The notes: a model not told the origin generated them from the letters alone. DNA of 14,764 nucleotides from JAFGQE01 sp046484775 (GCA_046484775.1 JAWOIG010000152.1:1-14764), one strand, 5' to 3'; numbered from the stretch's first letter, positions 1 to 7,986 are shown. Made by a program: numbers and translations.

Positions 1-2
1 GG

Positions 3-1049
3 AGGATAAGCGGCGACAGGAAATGGATTGAATCATACTGGGATAAAATGAAGGCAAGCCTTGATTACTGCATACGCACATGGGATCCAAAAAGGCGGGG
101 GGTTCTGTCGGAACCTCATCACAACACTTATGACATAGAGTTCTGGGGACCGGACGGAATGTGCTCGTCCTTTTATCTGGGTGCTCTGAAAGCCGCAGTC
201 ATTATAGGAAATGAACTTGGACATGATGTTGCACAATACCGGGAGCTTTTTGACAAGGGACGACTTTATGTTGAGGAAGAGCTGTTCAACGGGGAATATT
301 TTTATCAAAAGGTGGAATGGGAAACCCTTGATGCACAGATTGACCTTTCGGGCGAAAGCGGTACCGCACGGCAAATCATCGAAAGCGAAGGTCCACGGTA
401 TCAGTACGGTACCGGTTGTCTTTCAGACGGCATTATCGGCGCATGGCTTGCAAAGGTATGCGGGCTGGGTGATATCCTTGACCCTGATAAAATCAAGAGC
501 CACCTGAACTCTGTTTACAAGTACAATCTGAAGCACTGCCTGACCGATCATGCAAATCCCCAGCGTCCGGGTTTCGCAATCGGAAACGAGGGTGGTTTGC
601 TTGTCTGCACCTGGCCGCATGGAGGACGCCCGACGCTGCCGTTCATTTACTGCGACGAGGTTTTCACCGGAATAGAATATCAGGTCGCCTCTCATCTTAT
701 GATGATGGGCGAGGTGGAAAATGGCCTGGATATAGTCAGAACATGCCGCGGCAGGTATGATGGTGTGAAAAGAAATCCATTCAACGAATACGAGTGCGGG
801 CATTGGTATGCCAGGGCATTGGCTTCATATTCCCTGCTCGAAGGCTTTGGTGGAGCACGCTACGACGCCGTTGAAAAGACTCTGTATATAAGTGATTCCA
901 AGAATGATTTTAAATCTTTTTTATGTACGGCGACAGGTTATGCAACGGTCGGCATCCGGGAAGGAACGCCTTTTTATGAAGTCAAATTTGGGGAAATGGA
1001 TGTTGAGACAATCAAACGCGAATGTATTTCATCCGAATTTGAAGCCTGA
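3..1049 (+). CDS. GH116-like glycoside hydrolase, C-terminal part (5' truncated by window edge)
   Basis: The reading frame is open from the first bases, with about 15 codons before the first ATG at 48, so this is the 3' part (348 residues) of a longer gene. It resembles the catalytic (alpha/alpha)6 domain of GH116 / GBA2-type beta-glucosidases, which cleave glucosyl or related beta-linked sugars. The stretch NTYDIEFWGPDGMCSSFY, followed by an LGALKAA helix, matches the region that carries the acid/base Asp in this family; the Asp is codon 132-134. The nucleophile Glu would lie upstream, outside the window. A later segment, YGTGCLSDGIIGAWLA, fits the family's LADQ..GQW-type helix. No signal peptide can be judged. 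The gene converges on the next one with a 10-base gap. The family call is from memory of motifs; the exact substrate is unknown. Confidence 0.78.
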   Translation, partial: RISGDRKWIESYWDKMKASLDYCIRTWDPKRRGVLSEPHHNTYDIEFWGPDGMCSSFYLGALKAAVIIGNELGHDVAQYRELFDKGRLYVEEELFNGEYFYQKVEWETLDAQIDLSGESGTARQIIESEGPRYQYGTGCLSDGIIGAWLAKVCGLGDILDPDKIKSHLNSVYKYNLKHCLTDHANPQRPGFAIGNEGGLLVCTWPHGGRPTLPFIYCDEVFTGIEYQVASHLMMMGEVENGLDIVRTCRGRYDGVKRNPFNEYECGHWYARALASYSLLEGFGGARYDAVEKTLYISDSKNDFKSFLCTATGYATVGIREGTPFYEVKFGEMDVETIKRECISSEFEA

Positions 1050-1059
1050 TACAATCCTG

Positions 1060-1788
1060 TTATTTTTCCGGAGCGGCTTTTTTCCTGAAAAGGGCAAGTA
1101 TTCTGTCGCTCATCCATTCCTCGAGCTTGTCCGGCCAACGAATGGATACGAAAAGTAAAAAGGCTGAAACACCCCCGATAATAATCCAGCCCCATATGGG
1201 AACTGCGATTGCTCCCGATCCGACAAGCGCGCTGAACACCAGCCCCCATGGACGTGTAGCCAGCACCAATATAAAGAATCCGGGAAACCTGATGGAGCTG
1301 AGGCCCGCCATTAGGCAAAGCAAGTCATCAGGGAAAAATGGCATAAGGAACATCATGAACAACACCCAGAACTGCCTTGAGGACATCCTGCCCATATACT
1401 TTTCGACCCGTTTTTCTCCTATCATCCGCACGACCAGCGGGCGGCCAAGATATTTGGCAAAAAAGAACAGCATTATCGAACCCGTCAGAACCGCTGCTAT
1501 TGATATTAGCATTGCGGGCCAGAATCCAAAGAACATCCCGCCGAAAAGAGTAGTTACGCTCCCGGGAAGCGGTGCGAGTATCACCTGCGCCACCTGGAGA
1601 AAATAGAATGCCAGGGGAGCCCATGCTCCGAATCCGGAAACATACTCCTGAAGTTCCTCTACGGAATCGAACATTGAAAACCAGCCGTTCGCCTTTCCGA
1701 CAAAGAACAATACGACCACTGCAACAATAATTGCCAGCAATGCCGCTCCCGACCATATGCGGTTTTTATCCACCTTGAATTTTTTCAA
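1060..1788 (-). CDS. TVP38/TMEM64 family (VTT-domain, DedA-like) membrane protein
   Basis: This is a 242-residue integral membrane protein, near the usual family length. The first TM segment is at about 13-31. The VTT core follows, with APLPGSVTTLFGGMFFG at about 72-88, then a long hydrophobic helix ending FFAKYLGRPLV (about 109-119). A second re-entrant-type segment, PFFPDDLLCLMAGLSSI, lies at about 150-166, and two more TM segments precede a basic tail. These are the hallmark features of TVP38/TMEM64 proteins; relatives include lipid scramblases and proton-coupled transporters, so a role in membrane lipid handling is plausible but not shown here. The start is a TTG at 1786-1788, chosen because AAAGGAG lies 7 bases upstream (1794-1800). 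A promoter is listed separately. The gene is apparently monocistronic. Confidence 0.88.
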   Translation of the reverse strand: MKKFKVDKNRIWSGAALLAIIVAVVVLFFVGKANGWFSMFDSVEELQEYVSGFGAWAPLAFYFLQVAQVILAPLPGSVTTLFGGMFFGFWPAMLISIAAVLTGSIMLFFFAKYLGRPLVVRMIGEKRVEKYMGRMSSRQFWVLFMMFLMPFFPDDLLCLMAGLSSIRFPGFFILVLATRPWGLVFSALVGSGAIAVPIWGWIIIGGVSAFLLFVSIRWPDKLEEWMSDRILALFRKKAAPEK

Positions 1789-1817
1789 TGACCCGCTCCT
1801 TTATTGTTTTCACTTGA

Positions 1818-1846
1818 ATTCTACCACATGCACATTCGGACGTGAA
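1818..1846 (-). promoter_or_regulatory. Probable sigma-A promoter of the VTT-domain gene
   Basis: On the minus strand, TTCACG (1841-1846, 4/6 match to TTGACA) and TAGAAT (1818-1823, 5/6 match to TATAAT) are separated by exactly 17 bases. This would start transcription about 20-25 bases before the TTG start codon. Confidence 0.55.
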
Positions 1847-2064
1847 AAAAATGTATTATGAAGCAATACCTTATAAACAGCCTCTGCATATCAAATCTCC
1901 GTATATAATTCAAATGATATATTGAATGATCCGTCACGGACGGAAAAGTTGCTTCCGGACGACCGGACCGGGGATCAACTATCACGGCAACCCTTCATTT
2001 ATAGTGCCTGCCACATCAAATTTCTTGGCAACCAAACAAATGTAAAAAATATTGAAAAAATCTA
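1847..2064. other. Intergenic region with GC-rich inverted repeats (possible structured RNA)
   Basis: No ORF is supported here. The AT-rich first half gives way to a GC-rich patch with small hairpins: TCCGTC-ACG-GACGGA at about 1931-1945 and TCCGG-acga-CCGGA soon after. GTTGC and GCAAC arms could enclose the second hairpin. Two GGCAACC motifs occur at about 1985 and 2025. The string CGGCAACCCTT followed by GTGCC is loosely like the core of SAM-type riboswitches, but the other conserved parts are not seen. Confidence 0.3.
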
Positions 2065-2093
2065 TTGACCATCGTGGTCAGTTGTGTTAATCT
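2065..2093 (+). promoter_or_regulatory. Putative promoter of the TetR-ABC operon
   Basis: TTGACC (2065-2070, 5/6) serves as a -35 and a weak TAATCT (2088-2093) follows at 17-base spacing, with TG one base before it (extended -10 type). The -35 lies inside the first palindrome and the expected start point coincides with the second, which fits repression by the adjacent regulator. Confidence 0.4.
2066..2080. promoter_or_regulatory. Operator palindrome 1 (TGACCA-TCG-TGGTCA)
   Basis: This is a perfect 6+3+6 inverted repeat overlapping the putative -35 box. The same half sites recur in palindrome 2. Position directly before a tetR-type gene suggests autoregulation by that protein; binding is inferred. 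Confidence 0.75.
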
Positions 2094-2098
2094 CTTGT

Positions 2099-2113
2099 TG
2101 ACCAGGTTGGTCA
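2099..2113. promoter_or_regulatory. Operator palindrome 2 (TGACCA-GGT-TGGTCA)
   Basis: This second perfect inverted repeat has half sites identical to palindrome 1. Its centre is 33 bp away, about three helical turns, so both would face the same side of the DNA. It ends one base before the first ATG of the regulator gene. Confidence 0.75.
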
Positions 2114-2114
2114 T

Positions 2115-2756
2115 ATGTTGGCGGATGGTTTTGATATGGATGATGTTTTAAAAAATATGGATTCCGATAAGAAAGAGCGCATAATAAACAGCGCTCTGAA
2201 GGAATTCGGTGAAAGAGGCTTTGCCAGGGCTTCCACAAACAGCATCGTCAGGGATGCAGGAATTTCCAAAGGCCTTCTTTTCCATTATTTTGAAAATAAA
2301 AAGAATCTTTTGGATTATCTTGAAAAGCATGTTACCGGTACGATTGTTTCGGCGATACAGAACGAACTCGACTGGGAAGAGACCGATTTTTTCAACCGGC
2401 TGAAAAATGTTTCAATGATAAAGGGCCGGCTTTCGCTCCATTATCCGTATATTTTCAAGTTTTATACGCGAATAATTCAGGATAAGTCTCCTGATGAAAT
2501 CGTGGAATACAGCAAGAGCAACGCCCCCGGTCTGATGGAAAAAATATATATCCACAATATAGACTATTCAAAATTCAAGCCGGGCATGGATATGCAGCAC
2601 GTAATGAAAATCATCACTTGGGTTATTGAAAAATACGGCACGGAGCTTTTGGATGAATTAATGAAAACCGGCGGGGATATTGACTTTCCTGCCATCGATG
2701 AGGATTTCAACAAGTACCTTGATATATTGCGGGCTGCTTTTTACAGCGGCGACTAA
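2115..2756 (+). CDS. TetR/AcrR family transcriptional regulator
   Basis: This 213-residue protein has a typical TetR N-terminal DNA-binding domain. The helix KERIINSALKEFGERGF leads into the helix-turn-helix, with recognition helix GISKGLLFHYF at residues 49-59, then a KKNLL helix. The C-terminal two thirds is a ligand-binding helical domain with no family-specific motif that I recognise. The first ATG (2115) abuts the second palindrome and has no good ribosome binding site. ATG 2136 (residue 8), with GGCGG about 11 bases before it, or ATG 2157 (residue 15), closer to the usual start of the fold, are alternatives. It is the first gene of the ABC exporter operon and likely represses it and itself until a substrate binds. 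Confidence 0.9.
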   Translation: MLADGFDMDDVLKNMDSDKKERIINSALKEFGERGFARASTNSIVRDAGISKGLLFHYFENKKNLLDYLEKHVTGTIVSAIQNELDWEETDFFNRLKNVSMIKGRLSLHYPYIFKFYTRIIQDKSPDEIVEYSKSNAPGLMEKIYIHNIDYSKFKPGMDMQHVMKIITWVIEKYGTELLDELMKTGGDIDFPAIDEDFNKYLDILRAAFYSGD

Positions 2757-2808
2757 AAAAAAGCGGCCTGCGGCGGATTGAAAACAAAATGTGGAAGGAG
2801 CATGGGCA

Positions 2809-3663
2809 ATGATTAAAGTGAAGAATTTGTATCATTCCTACAGCCGGGATGAAAGGTATGCGGTCAAGGACGTAAGTTTCGAAATTGAAAAGGGAGAGAT
2901 CTTTGGTTTCCTTGGGCCTTCAGGTGCAGGAAAATCAACAACGCAAGGTATTTTGAGTGGTTTGCTTCGGCTTCAAAAAGGTGAGGTTACCGTTGCAGGA
3001 TACAATGTGAAGAAAATCTCAAACAAAATGTTCAATCAGATCGGAATGTCATTTGAGCAATCCAATGTGTACAACAAGCTGACGGCACGAGAGAACCTTG
3101 CATTCTATCGAAAGCTGTTCGATGTCGAAACCAGGGATCCCGACGAGTTGCTTGAATTGGTCGGCCTTGCCGACAAAGCGAAGATTAAGGCCGGCGAGTT
3201 TTCCAAGGGAATGAAGCACCGCCTTACTTTCGCACGTTCTATGATCAACAATCCGGCAATATGGTTTCTTGACGAACCGACGACCGGCCTCGACCCCGCA
3301 ATCGCCGCAACTATCAAGGATATAATATGGGACCAGAAGAAAAGGGAAGTCACAACCTTTCTGACTACGCACAACATGTTCATCGCCGATGAATTATGCA
3401 ACCGGGTTGCATTCATAGTCGACGGCGAAGTCAAGCTGATTGATTCCCCCAGAAACCTGAAGCTGCAATATGGGTCCAGATTCGTGGATATCGAATACAT
3501 CGGCAACAATGGCCTGGTTAAGGAATCCCTGTCAACCGTCGACGACAAGGACAAGGCCCGGATAAAACATATAATAGACAATAACGAAATACAGACCATG
3601 CACACAAAGGAAGCAACCCTTGAAGAAATCTTCATCAAGGTAACCGGAAGGGGGCTGATCTGA
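2809..3663 (+). CDS. ABC transporter ATP-binding protein (drug/ABC-2 exporter type)
   Basis: This 284-residue nucleotide-binding subunit carries Walker A GPSGAGKST (residues 36-44), a Q-loop region FEQSNVYNKL, the signature region FSKGMKHRLTFARS (the LSGGQ core is degenerate, as SKGMK), Walker B FLDEP with Asp155, a TGLDP D-loop and the switch His in TTHNM. A C-terminal domain of about 70 residues follows, as in DrrA/CcmA-type exporters. The frame also opens at a GTG (2791), but ATG 2809 is preferred because GGAAGGAG lies 8 bases before it. It sits 52 bases after the TetR gene with no terminator between. It would power the two permeases that follow; the substrate is unknown. Confidence 0.93.
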   Translation: MIKVKNLYHSYSRDERYAVKDVSFEIEKGEIFGFLGPSGAGKSTTQGILSGLLRLQKGEVTVAGYNVKKISNKMFNQIGMSFEQSNVYNKLTARENLAFYRKLFDVETRDPDELLELVGLADKAKIKAGEFSKGMKHRLTFARSMINNPAIWFLDEPTTGLDPAIAATIKDIIWDQKKREVTTFLTTHNMFIADELCNRVAFIVDGEVKLIDSPRNLKLQYGSRFVDIEYIGNNGLVKESLSTVDDKDKARIKHIIDNNEIQTMHTKEATLEEIFIKVTGRGLI

Positions 3664-3664
3664 T

Positions 3665-4774
3665 ATGAAGCTATGGTACAGTTTCCTCAAGGAGCTGCAG
3701 CTTTCATCCAAGGGTTTCTACTTCTATGTAGAGATAATCATGGCAATCATAATGCTGGTTGTCGTTCTATTTGTTATTCCCGAGAATTTCGACAAGAGGG
3801 GGACGGAATACATTTACATCGGACTTCCGGAGCCCGCCTCCGGTGTCATGCTCGGCAGGCTTCTTGATTCTGACACGGATGGAATCGCCGAATCAGTCCG
3901 AATAAAGGTTAAGGGTGAAGAAATTTCCGTGGATTATTTTGAGTCGGAGGAGAGCAAGGTATATGTCGCAAAAAGCGAAGGCGACTTGATTAAGCTTGCC
4001 GATTCAAAGAAGCAGCCGGGAATTGCCATAATCCTGAATGAAGCAGGCTCCATTCATTACAAGTATTATCTGCAGGGTTATGAATCACAGAAACTAAAGA
4101 ACCTCTATTTGGTTGCGGCAAACAGGGACCTGGCTTCACTTCAGGAAGGAATAAACAGCCAGGAAGTCCGCACGATGTCCGAAGATTATGAAGTCCTGAG
4201 CGACAGGGCCAACACCATCCCGGCGATACTTGCGTTCAATGGAAGCTTCATGGGCATGTTCATCATCGCGGCGTATATTTTTCTTGATAAAAGCGCCGGC
4301 ATCATAAAGGCTTACGCGGTGACCGCATCAACCGTATGGCAGTATCTCATGAGCAAGGTTCTTGTCATTACCCTTACAACCATCATAACAAGCCTGATTG
4401 TTGTGATTCCGGCCCTGGGAGGAAAGCCGGATTATCCACTGCTTCTGCTTTTCCTCGTTACGACAGGCTTTTTTGCATCAGCCCTTGGCTTGCTTGTTTC
4501 TAGTTTCTTCAAAAGTCTCAACCAATCATTCAATGCCATTTTTGGACTTCTCATCGCCATGATGCTGCCGAGCATAGCCTACTTCATACCCGGCTGGGAG
4601 CCTTTTTGGATAAAATTCATTCCATCATACCCAATATTGCAAGGGTTCAGGGAAATAATCCTTGACAATGGTGATGTTTCATATGTTCTGTTTGCTTCGC
4701 TTGGGTTTTTCATTGCGGGATCGTTGTTGTTCATGTGGTCGAATTACAGGCACAAGGGTTTGCTGACTGCTTGA
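3665..4774 (+). CDS. ABC-2 type transporter permease, first subunit
   Basis: This is a 369-residue membrane protein. One TM helix at about 20-40 is followed by a large polar, presumably extracytoplasmic domain (about 45-190). A C-terminal block of about five TM helices follows, beginning near IPAILAFNGSFMGMFIIAAY and ending LGFFIAGSLLFMWSNY. This is the layout of ABC-2 permeases of exporters. The ATG lies one base after the ATPase stop codon with a G-rich Shine-Dalgarno inside that gene, so translation is probably coupled. It likely forms a heterodimer with the next gene product. Confidence 0.85.
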   Translation: MKLWYSFLKELQLSSKGFYFYVEIIMAIIMLVVVLFVIPENFDKRGTEYIYIGLPEPASGVMLGRLLDSDTDGIAESVRIKVKGEEISVDYFESEESKVYVAKSEGDLIKLADSKKQPGIAIILNEAGSIHYKYYLQGYESQKLKNLYLVAANRDLASLQEGINSQEVRTMSEDYEVLSDRANTIPAILAFNGSFMGMFIIAAYIFLDKSAGIIKAYAVTASTVWQYLMSKVLVITLTTIITSLIVVIPALGGKPDYPLLLLFLVTTGFFASALGLLVSSFFKSLNQSFNAIFGLLIAMMLPSIAYFIPGWEPFWIKFIPSYPILQGFREIILDNGDVSYVLFASLGFFIAGSLLFMWSNYRHKGLLTA

Positions 4775-4794
4775 TTTAGGGAGAGGAGAAAGAT

Positions 4795-5802
4795 ATGTTA
4801 AAGAAAATCACGGCGGTTTTTCTGAGGGATCTAAAGGTCAATACCCGTGATCTGATCTCTCTTTATATCCTCGTTGTTCCGGTATTGTTCGCAGTTTTTA
4901 TAAACTTGCTTACCCCGGGGATAAATGATACGACCGTCAGGCTGGCCATGATAGACGGCGACAATTTATCACAGGTGGAATATCTTGAGAATTTTGCAAA
5001 TGTATCGTTGTTTAAAAATGCAGCGGATGTCGAGGAAAGGGTTGGAAGAAGGGATAATTTCATAGGAATACTTCCCGGGGACGATGGATACTATATTTTC
5101 GCACAGGGAAACGAACCGGAATATTTTATTGATTTTGTAAAGATGCTGAAGACATTTTTCGAAACCGGGGCAAGCATCGAGGATTCGACCGCGGAAATAA
5201 TAGAATTCGGAAGGGAAACCCCTCCTCTGAAAAAAATGCTTGTCAATATCAGCATACTCTTCACATCGGTTCTCGGCGGGATGATGATAACGTTGAATGT
5301 CGTCGAGGAAAAGGCTGACAATACCATAAGCGCCATGAACGTATCCCCTATCTCGAGAACAGGCTTCATACTTGGGAAAAGCCTTATGGGTATCACGATG
5401 CCCATTTACGGATCGCTTGCCATACTGCTTATAACCGGATACGGCAGTGTCAATATAGCACAGATGTTGCTGCTTATTCTTTCTGCGGCAATTCTCAGCA
5501 TGATGATTGGTTTCATAGAGGGGCTTAACAACGACGATATGATGACCGCGGCAGGCAGTTTCAAGCTGGTGTTCATGCCTTTGGCCGGTGCAATCGCAGC
5601 CGCCGAGGCGCTGTCTGATAAATGGCAATGGGTGGCGTGGTGGGTCCCATATTATTGGGCTTACAAGGGAAACGACTCGGTTCTTTCACAATCATCGACA
5701 TGGGGCCAGGTTCTGCTTTACACGGGGATAATCCTCGGGATGTGCGGGCTCGTTTATCTGATACTTGCGCCAAGGATACGGGCCGGTCTTGAAAAAGGTT
5801 AG
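4795..5802 (+). CDS. ABC-2 type transporter permease, second subunit
   Basis: This 335-residue protein has the same architecture as the preceding permease. TM1 is at about 21-40 (ISLYILVVPVLFAVF), a polar loop domain covers about 45-145, and a C-terminal block of TM helices begins at ISILFTSVLGGMMITL. Within the block is the cytoplasmic segment VVEEKADNTISAMNVSPISR, a form common to ABC-2 permeases just after their second TM helix. A strong ribosome binding site (GGGAGAGGAG) precedes the ATG. Two unlike permeases plus one ATPase suggest a heteromeric exporter. Confidence 0.87.
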   Translation: MLKKITAVFLRDLKVNTRDLISLYILVVPVLFAVFINLLTPGINDTTVRLAMIDGDNLSQVEYLENFANVSLFKNAADVEERVGRRDNFIGILPGDDGYYIFAQGNEPEYFIDFVKMLKTFFETGASIEDSTAEIIEFGRETPPLKKMLVNISILFTSVLGGMMITLNVVEEKADNTISAMNVSPISRTGFILGKSLMGITMPIYGSLAILLITGYGSVNIAQMLLLILSAAILSMMIGFIEGLNNDDMMTAAGSFKLVFMPLAGAIAAAEALSDKWQWVAWWVPYYWAYKGNDSVLSQSSTWGQVLLYTGIILGMCGLVYLILAPRIRAGLEKG

Positions 5803-5847
5803 GAAGAACTAGCTTCGTGCCATTATACTAGCGAAAGGAGAAAATTT

Positions 5848-6054
5848 ATGAACGGATGGGTTATAGGCGGAATACTCTGCATGCTGTACGCAGGAATTGT
5901 TTCATTCCTTGCATACAAAAAATCACCCGGGTTGATCAAAGTCGTAAAAATGAAGATGGGCAAAAAAATGACGGAAAAAGGCGCAATAACGACATGCTAT
6001 GTGATGTCGGGCATAGTCTTTATTGCCGGAATAATATTTTTCATCATCTCCTGA
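5848..6054 (+). CDS. Small two-TM membrane protein at the end of the exporter operon
   Basis: This 68-residue protein has a hydrophobic segment at about 4-23, a basic middle (KKSPGLIKVVKMKMGKKM) and a second hydrophobic segment at about 47-67. I do not recognise a family. The AAAGGAG ribosome binding site 7 bases before the ATG is excellent. The gene lies 45 bases after the second permease and before a strong hairpin, so it looks like a genuine last cistron. It could be a small accessory subunit of the exporter, or unrelated. Confidence 0.72.
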   Translation: MNGWVIGGILCMLYAGIVSFLAYKKSPGLIKVVKMKMGKKMTEKGAITTCYVMSGIVFIAGIIFFIIS

Positions 6055-6076
6055 CCCGGAATCGTAAAAAGCGTTA

Positions 6077-6105
6077 TCAAACAGTTGCCTTGGGCAACTG
6101 TTTGA
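6077..6105. terminator. Hairpin after the exporter operon, 13-bp perfect stem, no U-tract
   Basis: TCAAACAGTTGCC and GGCAACTGTTTGA form a perfect 13-bp stem with a 3-base loop. It is placed where a terminator is expected, but no T-run follows on the + strand. It may work poorly as an intrinsic terminator, or may instead protect the 3' end. Confidence 0.55.
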
Positions 6106-6181
6106 ACATCTAGCCCGGTAGTGTATCCTGGACTGTTTACCGTTGTTTTTCTTTTGAAAATACCGATGCGCATTTAGCTTG

Positions 6182-6190
6182 TGATATAAT
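6182..6190 (+). promoter_or_regulatory. Extended -10 promoter of the xpaC-telA operon
   Basis: TGATATAAT is a perfect TGnTATAAT extended -10 element 27 bases before the ATG of the xpaC-like gene. No -35 box is found at 16-18 bases; TTGAAA at 6154-6159 is too far (25 bases). Extended -10 promoters can work without a -35. Confidence 0.6.
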
Positions 6191-6216
6191 TGGATTAGCT
6201 TTTTACGGAGGTTTAC

Positions 6217-6891
6217 ATGAAAAACAGCAAAGCCGGCTGTTCCGTGGGATTCCTTGTTGCCGCTGCCATCTTCATAATTGTACTTTTTGCTTTCAAAAAC
6301 CTATTATGGTGGATGCTTGGCATACTGGTTGTATTCGCCATATCCGCATCCGTCATGCTTGCCGTGTACAATTCCCGGCAGAAGAAAATGAAGAAGCGCT
6401 TTGTAACAGAGGGTGTAACTGAAGGTGATGTCGACAGATTCATTTCCGAAAGTAATCTCAGGCTTCAGTCAATCAGAAGAAATTATTACAAACTAAGGGA
6501 CGACGGCATGAGGAAGGAACTCGACCTGATCTCAGACCGCTACAAACAGATTACTAGAATAATCAAGGAGGATCCCGCCGATTTCAAGTCCGGCCGGCGT
6601 TTCATCAACCTGCTGCTGACATCCCTGGAACGAATAACGGACAATGCAGTCCGCATTTTTGAGTCTTCCGTCACCGGTATTTCCGATTCCGTTGCCGTTG
6701 CTAATGCTTACGAATCCCTTGTCTTGCTGCGGGTTTCCGCTGAAAATCAAATGGACAAGTTCAATCAGAACAATATCCTTGAGCTTGATGTTGAGCTTGA
6801 GGTGTTGAAAAAGACCCTTGCGGCGCGCGGTCTGCTGGATGATAAAACAAATAATGATGCACACAAAGAGCAAGAAGGAGATCCCATATGA
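6217..6891 (+). CDS. xpaC: XpaC-like protein (5-bromo-4-chloroindolyl phosphate hydrolysis family)
   Basis: This 224-residue protein has two N-terminal hydrophobic segments (about 10-27 and 30-50), then a soluble, mostly helical domain rich in charged residues with a short polar tail. Length, topology and position immediately before telA match the XpaC family, as in the xpaC-yaaN pair of Bacillus subtilis. Despite the family name, an enzymatic activity is not established. The ATG has a good site (ACGGAGG) 7 bases upstream. The stop overlaps the start of the next gene by 4 bases (ATGA), so the two are translationally coupled. A role in envelope-stress or toxic-compound tolerance is inferred from the family. 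Confidence 0.82.
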   Translation: MKNSKAGCSVGFLVAAAIFIIVLFAFKNLLWWMLGILVVFAISASVMLAVYNSRQKKMKKRFVTEGVTEGDVDRFISESNLRLQSIRRNYYKLRDDGMRKELDLISDRYKQITRIIKEDPADFKSGRRFINLLLTSLERITDNAVRIFESSVTGISDSVAVANAYESLVLLRVSAENQMDKFNQNNILELDVELEVLKKTLAARGLLDDKTNNDAHKEQEGDPI

Positions 6892-7964
6892 ATGAGAAAA
6901 AAGAATTGCAGGTATTGAAGAATGAAGTTGTCCTGACCACTTTCTCACCTGAAGACATGAGGAGGGTTGGCGAAATCGCAGCTTCCGTCGATATCCATGA
7001 TTCACAGGCAATCATAGAATACGGCGTTGGCGCCCAGTCTGACATTGCCGATTTTTCCGACAACGTACTTGAGCAGGTCAGGAGCAAGGACAGCGGATTT
7101 GCGGGAGAAGCCCTGACTAACCTTATGGTCAATGTCAAGGAAATCGATGTTGACAGCCTTACCAAGGCATCTTCAGGCGGTCTGTTCCGGAATTTGTCGA
7201 GAAGAGTCAAAAAATTCCTGGGCAGGTACAACAAGCTTTCCGTTCAGATTGACTCTATTGTCGAAAAGCTGGAAAGCACGCGGGATTCACTTTTCAGGGA
7301 TGTGGAATTACTGGATCAACTTTACGACAAGAATTACGACTATCTGAAAGAGCTCGATATCTACATAGCAGCGGGCGACATGAAGATCCGGGAAATTCAC
7401 GAAACTATATTGCCGGCATTGCGCGAGATCGCAGAGCTTGCCGATGATTCTGTCAAAGCCCAGGAGCTACGGGACATGGAATCCATGGTCGACAGGTTCG
7501 AGAAGCGGGTCCATGACCTGAGGCTGTCTCGTATGGTTGCAATCCAGTCAATGCCTCAGATCAGGCTTGTACAGAACAACGACCAGGTACTTGTTGAAAG
7601 GATTCAGTCCTCCATTCTCAACACGATTCCCTTATGGAAGAGTCAGATTGTCATCGCGATAACTCTTTTCCGTCAAAGGTCGGCCTTAAAAATACAGAAG
7701 GAAGTAACCGATACCACTAATGACCTCCTTCTGAAGAATTCCGAAATGCTGAAGACCGGCACGATTGAAACCGCAAAGGAAGCCGAAAGGGGTATTGTTG
7801 AAATCGAAACTCTGCGTCAGGTTAATTCGGATCTTATAGAGACCATAACCGAAAGTCTTCGGATCCAGCAGGAAGGCCGTGTTGCACGGGCCAATGCCGA
7901 AAAGGAATTGAATGTGCTTGAGGCGGAATTAAAGCAAAAGCTGATGGAAGCAAAAAAGCAATAA
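6888..7964 (+). CDS. telA: TelA / toxic anion resistance family protein
   Basis: This 358-residue soluble protein, predicted largely helical, matches the TelA (toxic anion resistance, YaaN-like) family. Diagnostic features are RRVKKFLGRYNKLSVQIDSI, the SLFRDVELLDQLYDKNYDYL helix, and YIAAGDMK, all in the family's usual order, followed by long helical C-terminal segments. The GAAGGAG site lies at the end of xpaC, 7-8 bases before the ATG. Family members were named for tellurite resistance and often occur with ter-type stress genes; no ter genes are seen here. The true biochemical role is not known. Confidence 0.9.
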   Translation: MNEKKELQVLKNEVVLTTFSPEDMRRVGEIAASVDIHDSQAIIEYGVGAQSDIADFSDNVLEQVRSKDSGFAGEALTNLMVNVKEIDVDSLTKASSGGLFRNLSRRVKKFLGRYNKLSVQIDSIVEKLESTRDSLFRDVELLDQLYDKNYDYLKELDIYIAAGDMKIREIHETILPALREIAELADDSVKAQELRDMESMVDRFEKRVHDLRLSRMVAIQSMPQIRLVQNNDQVLVERIQSSILNTIPLWKSQIVIAITLFRQRSALKIQKEVTDTTNDLLLKNSEMLKTGTIETAKEAERGIVEIETLRQVNSDLIETITESLRIQQEGRVARANAEKELNVLEAELKQKLMEAKKQ

Positions 7965-7986
7965 TTTCCGGTTTTGCCGGATCTTC

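Noticed and set aside
1127..1606. + strand ORF opposite the VTT-domain gene
   Set aside because: No recognisable domain; the minus strand encodes a full-length TVP38-family protein with a ribosome binding site and promoter.
3105..3638. Minus-strand ORF opposite the ABC ATPase
   Set aside because: It is a shadow of the ATPase, with no motif or Shine-Dalgarno support.
5803..5847. Separate promoter for the 68-residue protein (TATACT at 5824-5829)
   Set aside because: No -35 at proper spacing (TTGAAA is 29 bases away) and no terminator after the second permease.
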